64,000 bases of DNA from Rhodopseudomonas_A palustris_F (GTDB lineage Bacteria; Pseudomonadota; Alphaproteobacteria; Rhizobiales; Xanthobacteraceae). A program made the translations under genes and the position numbers. Numbering within the stretch: the stretch's first letter is position 1; the number at the start of each line of letters is the position of its first letter. Below the pieces are notes generated by a model, which did not search any database, was not told the origin of the DNA, and saw nothing but the letters and a program-made list of their open reading frames with translations. Where the stretch lies: positions 2,790,001 through 2,854,000 of the forward strand of contig NC_007925.1 in NCBI RefSeq assembly GCF_000013745.1, in the 5' to 3' direction. Of this stretch, positions 35,746 through 44,546 are shown piece after piece.

Positions 35746-38505
35746 TTACACGGTATCGCGGTGGATTTCCGACACCACCGGCTGCGGCGCCGGCATCGCC
35801 GCCGGCACGGTCTTGGGCAACGCCACCGGCCGCAGCCCGATCAATTCGGCGGTGCGCACCCCGGTGTTCTTCCAGAACGCAAACGAATTGATCCGCGAGT
35901 TCTCCAGGATCGCGATCGCCACCGCGGCCAGGAACGGCAGGCTCTGCAGCACCAAGACCGCGGCGAAGATGTAGATCTCGTGGACTTCCTTATAGGCGTT
36001 GGAGGCCACCAGCACGGCGGCGCCGACCAGCAGCAGCACGCCGATCACCGCCTCCCAGAACGCCTGGAACTCGACCGACATCAGCGAAAAGCCGCCCTTG
36101 GAGGTGCGGGCGAAGGCGAGGTGCTCGGTGATCAGGCCCTGCGCCACCGCGCGCGACACCGTCCACTGCACCGACATCGCCGCGATCATCGCGCCCAGCA
36201 TCCGCGGCACGGTGATCTTCACCCGCAGCCGGTACAGCACCAGGAAGTGCGCCAGCGTCACCACGAACGAGGCGATGATCGGCAGCGTCAGGATCTTGTC
36301 GGGGATCGCGATGTCGGCGAAGGCGACGATCGGAACCCAGATCAGATTGAGGATCGCCACCACCACGCCGAGGCTCTCGGCGCCGAGCCAGTTCAGCCAG
36401 CCCAGCGCGAATTCCCGCCGTTGATCCGGCGTCAGCCGGCTGGCGCCCGGCAGGAAGCGCCGCCAATGCTTCTTGATGATCTGGAAGCCGCCATAGGCCC
36501 AGCGATGCCGCTGCTTCTTGAAGGCCTCATAGGTGTCCGGCAACAGGCCATAGCCGTAGCGATGGTTGGTGTAATGGGTCAGCCAGCCATGCTCGATGAT
36601 TTCCAGGCCGAGGTCGCTATCCTCGCAGATGGTGTCGCCGGCCCAGCCGCCGACCATCTCCATCGCGGCGCGGCGGATCAGGCACATCGTGCCGTGCACG
36701 ATGATGGCATTGAGCTCGTTGCGCTGCACCATGCCGATGTCGAAGAACCCGGCATATTCGCCGTTCATGATGTAGTGCATCAGCGAACGGTCGCCGTCGC
36801 GATGGTCCTGCGGTGCCTGCACCAACCCGACCCGCGGGTCATCGAACGCCGGCACCAGATCCTTCAGCCAGTCCGGCTCGACCATATAGTCGGCGTCGAT
36901 GATGCCGATGATCTCGGCGTCGGCGGCGGTGCGCTCCATGGCGATGCGCAGCGCGCCGGCCTTGAAGCCCTCGACCTTCTCGGCGTTGATGAATTTGAAG
37001 CGCTCGCCGAGCTCGCGACAGTGATCCTGGATCGGCTGAGTGAATTCCGGATCCGGGGTGTTGTTGATGATCACCACGCATTCGAAGTTCGGATAATCCA
37101 GCCGCGCCACCGCATCCAGCGTCTGCTTCAACATATCCGGCGGCTCGAAATAGGCCGGGATATGGATCGACACCTTCGGCATCTTGGGGGCTTCGGCGAC
37201 GACGTCGCCGACTTGGTCTGCATCGGCGCGGACCGCCTCTGCGGAGGACGCGGCCAGCGCCAGCGGCGGCGACGCCACGGTCGCCGGCGGCGGCTTCTTC
37301 AACAGCCGGACCGGCGCGCGGCCGAACGCAACCGCGGCGATTTCCTCGATCCGCGCCATCGCGATACACACCAGCGGCACCAGCAGGATCAAGCCCAGCG
37401 TTAGCGCCAGCGCCGAGCCGAACACGAAATAATGCCCGTTCCAGTAGGCGAATACGGTGGCGACCCAGGCGCCGACGCCGTGCGCGGCCGCCGACAGCAT
37501 GAACGACTGCATCGCGCTGGGCTGGGCCAGCCGCAGGATCGGCGTCGACAGCAGGATGCCGATCAGCAGCGCGATGCCGGCGAGCTTCCAATAGGCCGGA
37601 TCGACCACCGGGCCGCTCCAGGCGAATTTCGGTTCGCGCGCCGCGTTCAGGATCCCCCAATACGGACCGACGCCGCCTTCGAAGAATTTCCAGGGCTGAT
37701 CGATCGCCTCGACGATGTTGTATTCCATGCCGATGGCTTCGGCGCGGTTGACGAAATTGCGCAGCGTCACCGCCTGCTCGAACGGGCCGGGCACCGCGTC
37801 CTTCAGATTGTAGCCGGCGGAGGGCCAGCCGAATTCGGCGATCACGATGCGCTTGCCGGGAAACGCGTCGCGCAGCTTCTGATAGATGATCAGCGCCTGG
37901 TCGACCGCCTTGGTGTCGGAAAAACCTTCCCAATAGGGCAGGATGTGCGCGGCGATGAAGTCGACCGAGGAGGCGAGTTCCGGATGCTCGAGCCAGATGT
38001 TCCAGATCTCGCCGGTGGTCACCGGGACGTTGACTTGGCCCTTGACGCGCTGGATCAGCTTGATGAGGTCTTCGACCTTCTGCTCGCCGCGGTAGATGGT
38101 TTCGTTGCCGACCACGATGCCGTTGACGTTGCTGTTGTGCTTGACGAGGTCGATCGCCGACAGCATCTCGCGCTCGTTGCGATCGACGTTCTTGTCGATC
38201 CAGGCGCCCACGGTGACCTTGAGGCCGACCTCGCCGGCGATCGGCGGCACCAGTTCGACGCCGCCGGTCGAGGAGTACAACCGGATGGCGCGGCTGAGTG
38301 GCGCCAGCGTCTTCAGGTCGGAGCGGATGCGCTCGGCATTGGGAATGTTGTCGACGTCCGGATGCCCGGTGCCGTCAAACGGTGCGTAGGAAACGCTGGG
38401 AAGGATGCCTCGGAAATCCGGTGCCTGCTGCTGTTCCCTGAAGATCCCCCAGATGGCAGCATGAGCAGCGGTGACCAAGAGCAGAACGGCGACGACGGCG
38501 CGCAT
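35746..38505 (-). CDS. ndvB: Beta-(1,3)-glucan synthase NdvB: GH17 domain fused to a GT2 synthase
   Basis: The 919-residue (about 102 kDa) protein matches the size and layout of Bradyrhizobium japonicum NdvB, which is needed for cyclic beta-(1,3),(1,6)-glucan. After an N-terminal membrane segment lies a GH17-type domain (about 35-310) with the acid/base Glu in VVGNETIYRG and the nucleophile Glu in IAEFGWPSAG. Transmembrane helices follow, then a GT2 domain (about 440-700) with IIDADYMVEPDW, TICEDSDLGLE and KKQRHRWAYGG, the D, D, QxxRW set of processive synthases. At least four more membrane helices close the protein. It probably polymerises UDP-glucose and remodels the chain outside the membrane. 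Confidence 0.88.
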   Translation of the reverse strand: MRAVVAVLLLVTAAHAAIWGIFREQQQAPDFRGILPSVSYAPFDGTGHPDVDNIPNAERIRSDLKTLAPLSRAIRLYSSTGGVELVPPIAGEVGLKVTVGAWIDKNVDRNEREMLSAIDLVKHNSNVNGIVVGNETIYRGEQKVEDLIKLIQRVKGQVNVPVTTGEIWNIWLEHPELASSVDFIAAHILPYWEGFSDTKAVDQALIIYQKLRDAFPGKRIVIAEFGWPSAGYNLKDAVPGPFEQAVTLRNFVNRAEAIGMEYNIVEAIDQPWKFFEGGVGPYWGILNAAREPKFAWSGPVVDPAYWKLAGIALLIGILLSTPILRLAQPSAMQSFMLSAAAHGVGAWVATVFAYWNGHYFVFGSALALTLGLILLVPLVCIAMARIEEIAAVAFGRAPVRLLKKPPPATVASPPLALAASSAEAVRADADQVGDVVAEAPKMPKVSIHIPAYFEPPDMLKQTLDAVARLDYPNFECVVIINNTPDPEFTQPIQDHCRELGERFKFINAEKVEGFKAGALRIAMERTAADAEIIGIIDADYMVEPDWLKDLVPAFDDPRVGLVQAPQDHRDGDRSLMHYIMNGEYAGFFDIGMVQRNELNAIIVHGTMCLIRRAAMEMVGGWAGDTICEDSDLGLEIIEHGWLTHYTNHRYGYGLLPDTYEAFKKQRHRWAYGGFQIIKKHWRRFLPGASRLTPDQRREFALGWLNWLGAESLGVVVAILNLIWVPIVAFADIAIPDKILTLPIIASFVVTLAHFLVLYRLRVKITVPRMLGAMIAAMSVQWTVSRAVAQGLITEHLAFARTSKGGFSLMSVEFQAFWEAVIGVLLLVGAAVLVASNAYKEVHEIYIFAAVLVLQSLPFLAAVAIAILENSRINSFAFWKNTGVRTAELIGLRPVALPKTVPAAMPAPQPVVSEIHRDTV

Positions 38506-38687
38506 CGCGACTCAACCATACGGGGCCAACATGGCAGGGAAACGGACCCGTCCCCGAGGTCCGACCAAGGCTGCGGCAAACCAAGCATAGCTCTGCCACG
38601 TCAACAAACAACTCTTATGGTGCCGTGGCGATTTGAGGGCGGCGGCGTTTTCAACCGCCGAATTCTCGCATCGTTCCGGCGCTTAAC

Positions 38688-39242
38688 TCATTTCGCGGCG
38701 GGCGGCGCCGGCGGTGCCGCCGGGGCTGCGGCCGGAGCCGGCGCGCTGGCGGCGGACGCTGCCGCCTGCGGCTGCGCATTCGGATTGATCCAGCAGGCAT
38801 GAACCCGGCCGCTCAGGCTGTCCGGCGCCTTCGGGTCGATCGCGCCGAACCGCACCAGGCAGCGGAAGGTCGCCTGCACGTGGCCGCCGGGGCAGCCGAA
38901 CCGATCGTAGAGATCGAGATGGCGGAACGCGGTGTCGAGATCGTCGCGCCACATCAGGCCGACGACGCGGCGTCCGAGCCAAACGCATTCCGGATTGCCG
39001 GCCGGGCCGTTGATCGCCTGCGCAGCCTCGACGAACTCGTCGGTCTTGCGCTGGCTGTCCTTCACCGGATCGGCGGGGGCAGCGGGGGTGGTATTGGCTG
39101 GGGCGGGTTTGCCGGACTGATCCTGGGCGCGCAGGTCGCCGCTCTGGGCGATCGCTCCTCCGACCCCGATCAACAGGGCCAATCCACTTACAGCAAGGCA
39201 ACGCACCGCAGCGTTCTGAAGCTCGATCAGCAGTCCACGCAT
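38688..39242 (-). CDS. Secreted/anchored small protein in the beta-glucan locus (possible NdvD-like)
   Basis: The 184-residue protein has an N-terminal hydrophobic segment (CLAVSGLALLIGVGGAIAQS), which is a signal peptide or anchor. A Pro/Ala linker (KPAPANTTPAAPADP) leads to a domain with four cysteines (ECVWLGRRVVGLMW, FGCPGGHVQATFRCLVRFG, HACWINPN). An Ala/Pro-rich C-terminal tail (AAAPAAPPAPPAAK) closes it. The ATG at 39242 has GGGGA 5 bases upstream. Its position between ndvB and ndvC fits the small ndvD-type gene of the Bradyrhizobium beta-glucan locus, but I cannot confirm homology by sequence alone. Confidence 0.7.
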   Translation of the reverse strand: MRGLLIELQNAAVRCLAVSGLALLIGVGGAIAQSGDLRAQDQSGKPAPANTTPAAPADPVKDSQRKTDEFVEAAQAINGPAGNPECVWLGRRVVGLMWRDDLDTAFRHLDLYDRFGCPGGHVQATFRCLVRFGAIDPKAPDSLSGRVHACWINPNAQPQAAASAASAPAPAAAPAAPPAPPAAK

Positions 39243-39499
39243 AAAATCCCCGATATTGCTCCGGCCCGACCGGTCAGACGTCACCGTCTGTTTGGTGGTC
39301 AATCTGGTCCCGAATACGGCGCAGGCCTCGACGAATTCCCATGACGGACATTTTTGAATTTGTCCAGCAATGGCGCAATACATCTTCGCGGATGACTGCC
39401 GGGTGAACAAAGCCGTTGACGCCTCGAAGTTTCGATTTGGAGCAATCCGGTCTTGGCAGATCGGCGATGACCGGCTAATCGACGGGTCCTTCGTGGAGG

Positions 39500-41125
39500 A
39501 TGGAACCGATTTCACTTCGCACGCCGCTGGCGCTTCTCCTGGTCTCGTTGGGTCTGATTGTCGCGGCGTGGTGGTGGCTGGCCACGCCGGTCGCGCTGGT
39601 GCGCGCGCCGATCGATCCGTCCGACAAGTTGGAATGCGTTTCATATGCGCCGTTCCGCGGCAGCCAGACGCCGCTGATCGCCTCGACCCAGATTGCGCCG
39701 GAGCAGATCGCCCAGGACCTCGCGCAGCTCGCGACGATCTCCAAATGCGTGCGGACCTATTCGGTGCAGAACGGCCTCGATCAGGTCCCGGCGCTGGCGG
39801 AAAAGGTCGGCTTGAAGGTCATTCAGGGGATCTGGCTCGGCAGCAACCGCTATAAAAACCTGGCCGAGATCGCCACCGTGGTCGGCCTGACTAAAGAATA
39901 TCCCGGCGTGATCAGCTCCGTGGTGGTCGGCAACGAAGTGCTGCTGCGCGGCGAGATGACCGCGGCCGACCTCGCCGCCACGATTCGGATGGTGAAGCCG
40001 CAGGTCAAGGTTCCGGTGACCTATGCCGATGTCTGGGAATACTGGCTGCGCAATCGTGAGGTGTACGAGGCGGTCGATTTCGTCACCATCCATATTCTCC
40101 CATACTGGGAGGATTTCCCGGTCCGCGCCAAATACGCCGCCAGCCATGTCGACTCGATCCGCAAACGGATCGGCGTGGCGTTCCCCGGCAAGGAAATCCT
40201 GATCGGCGAAACCGGCTGGCCGAGCGCCGGCCGGATGCGCGAAGGCGCATTGCCGTCGCGGACCAATCAGGCGCGGGTGGTGTCGGAGATTCTCGATCTG
40301 GCGAAGAAAGAGAAATTCCGCGTCAACCTGATCGAGGCCTACGACCAGCCCTGGAAGCGCCAGCTCGAGGGCACTGTCGGCGGCTTCTGGGGGCTGATCG
40401 ACGCCGATCAGCGGGCGCTGAAATATCCCGCCGGCCAGAGCGTCAACAATTACCCATTGTGGAAGATCTATCTGGGCTGCGGGCTCGGCTTGAGCATTCT
40501 GGTATTCGGCGCGGCGATGCTGACGATGCGGCGTCGGCCATGGTCGCCGCGGCTGTTGTCGTGGTTCGCGGTCACCGCATCGGCGACCTCGGCGGGTATT
40601 CTGTTTGGCGTGGCCGCCGACAAGATGCTGTATGAGAGCCTGGGCGTCGGCGGTTGGCTGTGCTGGGGAGCGCTGCTCGGCGCGGCGACGCTGGCGCCGA
40701 TTCTATCCGCCAGTGCGCTGATCTCCGGCCGCGCGCTGCCGAGCTTCCTGGAACTGGTCGGCCCGCGCGAGGGCCGCACGCCCTCATGGCTGGCGCGCGG
40801 ACTTGGGCTGACGCTGCTGATCACCACGGTGATCGCCGCGATGACCGCGCTGGGCTTCCTGTTCGATCCGCGCTACCGCGATTTCCCGTTCGCCGCGCTG
40901 ACCATGGCGGTGGTGCCGTTCTTCGCCCTGATGCTGCTGAACCGGCCGAAGACCGGTACGCGGCCGATCGCGGAGGCGGTGTTCGCCGGGGTGTTCGTGG
41001 TCACCGCGCTCTATACCGGCTTCAACGAAGGTCCCAACAACTGGCAGTCGCTGTGGACCTGCGCCGGTTACGTTCTGCTCGGCCTTACGCTGTGGCAGGC
41101 GCGGGGCGAGCAAACCCCAAAATAA
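39500..41125 (+). CDS. ndvC: Beta-(1,6)-glucan biosynthesis protein NdvC: GH17 domain with membrane domain
   Basis: The 541-residue (about 59 kDa) protein matches the size of Bradyrhizobium NdvC, needed for beta-(1,6) linkages in the cyclic glucan. An N-terminal transmembrane segment (ALLLVSLGLIVAAWWWLA) precedes a GH17-type domain (about 45-310). The acid/base Glu is in VVGNEVLLRG and the nucleophile Glu in LIGETGWPSAG. About seven transmembrane helices follow. There is no GT2 domain, so it probably acts as a transglycosylase on glucan made by NdvB. GGAGG directly abuts the ATG, an unusually short spacing. Its 3' end overlaps a convergent gene by 41 bases. Confidence 0.85.
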   Translation: MEPISLRTPLALLLVSLGLIVAAWWWLATPVALVRAPIDPSDKLECVSYAPFRGSQTPLIASTQIAPEQIAQDLAQLATISKCVRTYSVQNGLDQVPALAEKVGLKVIQGIWLGSNRYKNLAEIATVVGLTKEYPGVISSVVVGNEVLLRGEMTAADLAATIRMVKPQVKVPVTYADVWEYWLRNREVYEAVDFVTIHILPYWEDFPVRAKYAASHVDSIRKRIGVAFPGKEILIGETGWPSAGRMREGALPSRTNQARVVSEILDLAKKEKFRVNLIEAYDQPWKRQLEGTVGGFWGLIDADQRALKYPAGQSVNNYPLWKIYLGCGLGLSILVFGAAMLTMRRRPWSPRLLSWFAVTASATSAGILFGVAADKMLYESLGVGGWLCWGALLGAATLAPILSASALISGRALPSFLELVGPREGRTPSWLARGLGLTLLITTVIAAMTALGFLFDPRYRDFPFAALTMAVVPFFALMLLNRPKTGTRPIAEAVFAGVFVVTALYTGFNEGPNNWQSLWTCAGYVLLGLTLWQARGEQTPK

Positions 41126-41465
41126 GCAGGCCGATCGCCAGCCCCGACAGCCCGATATTGTAAAGCACGATGCCGAAGCCGGCGGCCACCAGACCCGCGG
41201 TCAACAGCACGATCGAGGGCCGGATCACGTGCAGCACCGCGATCACCAGCGCGGCGATCCCGAACACCGAATTGCGAAACAGATAGGTCATCAGGATCCG
41301 GGTCTTGCACAGCATCGTCGGCAGGCCGGCGTCGCAGGCCAGCGCCACGGTGGACAGTTCGATCGCCAGATAGCGAAGATACAGCGCGTAACCAACGGTG
41401 AGAAAGCCGACGATCAGCAGCCACTGCACCTGATATGGGGTCAGTCGGAAGGGTTGTTTTTTCAT
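41085..41465 (-). CDS. Small four-helix membrane protein of unknown function
   Basis: The 126-residue protein has about four hydrophobic segments (WLLIVGFLTVGYALYL, VFGIAALVIAVLHVI, IVLLTAGLVAAGFGIVLYNI, GLAIGLLILGFA). Two cysteines (VALACDAGLPTMLCKTRI) lie in the loop after the first helix, probably periplasmic. Its last 41 bases overlap the end of ndvC tail to tail. The ATG at 41465 starts MKKQPFRLTPYQVQ. I do not recognise a named family. The hydrophobic pattern and conserved-looking cysteine loop support a real gene. Confidence 0.7.
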   Translation of the reverse strand: MKKQPFRLTPYQVQWLLIVGFLTVGYALYLRYLAIELSTVALACDAGLPTMLCKTRILMTYLFRNSVFGIAALVIAVLHVIRPSIVLLTAGLVAAGFGIVLYNIGLSGLAIGLLILGFARPAPATA

Positions 41466-41532
41466 GGCGGCGATTATGCTGCGCTTCGCGCCTCAGGACA
41501 ACCCGATCCAGCCATAGCAAGTCGTCGGAGCG

Positions 41533-42861
41533 TCAGCGCACGCCGAGCAGCGTCAATAGCGGCGAGGAGGGGGGCGGCGGCGGCGGCGGCACCGCCGGCG
41601 CAACCGGCTCGGGTTCGGCAACCGGGATCCGCGCGCTGACGCGTTTGCGGCTTGGCCGTGCGGTGGCGGGTTGCGCGGCGCCGGTCGACAGCCGCTGCCC
41701 GTCATAGATCGCGGTCTCGCAAAACCGCTCGGAGGAAGCCAATCCGGCGCACAGTTTGGCGGCGGTCGACGCGTCGCTGATCGGTCCGGCGACCAGCCGC
41801 AACTGCATGCCGGCCCCCGAATTGCGCTCCTTCACCACCAGCAGCGGCCGCAGCGCCGTCAGCGAGGCGTTGGATTTGAGCAGCCGCTGCCAGAGGATCC
41901 GCAGCCCCTCCACAGAATTCGCGCCGCCGAGGTCGATGCCGAATTCGGTGCGCTGCGCTGTGACCGGCTCAGCATCGGATCCGGTCGGCTCCGCATCGAC
42001 GGCGGCGATCACCACAGGAGGCGACCCAGCCGCCGGCCGGGCCTCCGGCTCGGTCAGTTTCGCTGCGGAGGGGTCTGGCGGGCCGAGGATGGACTTGGCG
42101 GGCACCAGCGGGGCTGGCGGTTTTTGCGTCACCGGTTGCAGTTCAAGCAGCGGACGGCGCGGGGCGGCATCGACGACGGCCGGCGGCGCGATCACCGCGA
42201 CGGGCGGCGGGGCTGCGGCCGCGACCGTCGACGCTGCCACGTGCGGGGTCGGCGAAGCCGCGGCGGCGGGGACGGGGATCAGCGAGGCCGCCTGGGCGGC
42301 ACGGACCGGGCCAGACTCGCGCATCGCTTGCGGGAGGTCTGCGGGCTCTGCCGCCACGGTTGCGGGCGGAGGTGCCGCCTTGGACGGAGCCTGGGCGGGT
42401 GTCGGGGCTGCAGCGGCTTGGGCGGCCGGCCGTGATTCGGTCGCGGCGGGGGCGGGCGAGGGCGCAACGTGCGTGGTCTGGCGCTTGATCGAGCCGGTCA
42501 CCGATTCGACATTCTGCTCGAGCATGGTGACGCGCGAATACAGCCGGTCGCGGTCGCCGTTCAGGGTCTCGATCGCCGACGCCAGCCGGTTGGTTTCGGT
42601 CTGCGCCTCCTTGGCGATGCGCTGGATCTGCTGCGATTGCCGCGCCAGATCGGCGGCCGCGGCCTGTTCCTGGCGGACCTGGATCGAGGACTGGCTGGCC
42701 AGAATGGCCAGCACCAGCGCGCCGATCGAACCGACCGCCCAGGAGCCCAGCCGCCACAGCGCGCGGCGGTCCAAATTCTCCTCCTCGGCCAGCAAGCCCA
42801 TCAGGCTGCCCTCCGATTCGGTGTTCAGGCTTTCCGCCAGCTCATCGCGATTTCTTGCCAT
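41533..42861 (-). CDS. SPOR-domain-like inner-membrane protein with long Pro/Ala linker
   Basis: The 442-residue protein begins with a cytoplasmic segment ([20 protein letters not shown]...). One transmembrane helix ([20 protein letters not shown]) and a coiled coil ([20 protein letters not shown]) follow. About 180 residues of Ala/Pro-rich periplasmic linker then lead to a SPOR-like domain (about 315-395: [40 protein letters not shown]). SPOR domains bind denuded peptidoglycan at division sites. The C-terminus is Pro-rich ([12 protein letters not shown]). The start ATG is at 42861. It is divergent from glmU, 168 bases away, and a role in envelope or division is inferred. Confidence 0.78.
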
Positions 42862-43029
42862 ACGACGTCTGCTGCCCCCCGCAGCCACGCGAATCACACG
42901 CCCAACATTATCAGGGAAAGCTTGCCCGAACGTCGCTCGTACGACTCCGCGGTCGCCGGTGTTTCCAGCTCGGCGAAAAACCCATATGAACGCCGCAGCA
43001 CCGCAGACCACCATGGGATTCCGAATCGA

Positions 43030-44406
43030 ATGTTGCGTCGAACCAGCCTGACTATCGTCCTCGCCGCGGGCGAGGGGACGCGGATGCGCTCCGCGACGCC
43101 CAAGGTTCTGCACCAGGTCGCCGGAGAATCCCTGCTCGCCCACGTGTTGAACGCAGCACCCAGGGGCGATGGCGCCTCGCTCGCCGTGGTGGTCGGTCCG
43201 GACCATGCCGCGGTGTCCAACGAGGCCAAGCGGGTGCGCCCCGACGCGGCGACCTTCGTGCAGCGCGAGCGCCTCGGCACCGCGCATGCCGTGTTGGCGG
43301 CGCGCGAGGCGATCGCCGCCGGCGCCGATGACCTGTTGATCGCGTTCGGCGACACCCCGCTGATTTCGGCGGCGACCTTCGAGCGGCTGCGGCAGCCGTT
43401 GCGGGACGGCGCGACGCTGGCGGTGCTCGGGTTTCGGCCGGCCGATCCGACCGGCTACGGCCGGCTGTTGGTCGAGGGCGGCCGGCTGGTGGCGATCCGC
43501 GAACAGGCCGACGCCAGCGCCGAAGAGCGCGAAATCACGCTGTGCAACGCCGGGGTGATGGCATTCGACGGCCGCACCGCGCTCGCCATCCTGGAGCGGA
43601 TCGGCAACGCCAACAGCAAGGGCGAATATTATCTCACCGACGCGGTCGCAATCGTGCGCGACCTTGGACTGGAGGCCACCGTGATCGAGACCAGCGCGGA
43701 CGAGGTGCGCGGCATCAACACCAAGGCGCAGCTCGCCGAGGCCGAAGCGGTGATGCAGGCGCGGCTGCGCCGCGCGGCGCTCGACGCCGGGGTGACGATG
43801 ATCGCGCCGGACACCGTGTTCCTCGCCGCCGACACCACGTTCGGCGTCGACGTCACCATCGAACCGTTCGTGGTGATCGGCCCCGGCGTCAGCATCGCCG
43901 ACGGCGCGGTGATCCATGCGTTTTCGCATCTCGTACAGGCCGTGATCGGCAAGAACGCCTCGGTCGGTCCTTACGCCCGGCTGCGGCCCGGCACGTCGCT
44001 CGGCGATGGCGCCAAGATCGGCAACTTCGTCGAGACCAAGGCCGCGATCATCGACGCCGGCGCCAAGGTCAACCATCTGACCTATATCGGCGATAGCCAT
44101 ATCGGCGCAGGCGCCAATATCGGCGCCGGCACCATCACCTGCAATTACGACGGCTTCGGCAAGCACAAGACAAAGATCGGCGCCGGCGCTTTCATCGGCT
44201 CGAACTCCTCGCTGGTGGCGCCGGTGACGATCGGGGCGGGGGCCTACATCGGCTCTGGATCTGTGATCAGCCGCGACGTCCCCGACGACGCGCTGGCGGT
44301 GGCGCGCGGCCAGCAGGCGATCCGCGAGGGCTGGGCGAAACGGTTTCGCGAGGCGAAATCGCGCGGCAAGGCCAAGGACACCGGCCATGCCAAGGACGCC
44401 AAGTAG
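43030..44406 (+). CDS. glmU: Bifunctional UDP-N-acetylglucosamine pyrophosphorylase / glucosamine-1-phosphate N-acetyltransferase
   Basis: GlmU carries out the last two steps to UDP-GlcNAc, the precursor of peptidoglycan and lipopolysaccharide. The 458-residue protein has an N-terminal uridylyltransferase domain ([37 protein letters not shown]). A left-handed beta-helix acetyltransferase domain follows ([57 protein letters not shown]). The ATG at 43030 gives the standard N-terminus. It ends in a basic tail. glmS follows on the same strand after 140 bases. Confidence 0.97.
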
Positions 44407-44546
44407 TTAACGACTCGGGCGGCCGATTTACCGTCAGAATTAACGTTGTCTTACTCCGAAATGATTATTGATTAGCTTCGCTTTCGCAGAAGCTCATAAG
44501 ACCATTTCGGGCGTCCGCCTCTGTCAACGTGGAGTGATTGAACCGC

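Noticed and set aside
35761..37404. Long plus-strand open frame opposite ndvB
   Set aside because: It is His/Arg/Gln-rich with no known domain and lies entirely antisense to the GT2 part of ndvB.
42469..43029. N-terminal extension of glmU
   Set aside because: The extra residues overlap the SPOR-protein gene on the other strand, and GlmU begins normally at 43030.
44407..44546. glmS ribozyme or riboswitch
   Set aside because: The 140-base gap is too short and lacks the conserved ribozyme core; the class is typical of Firmicutes.
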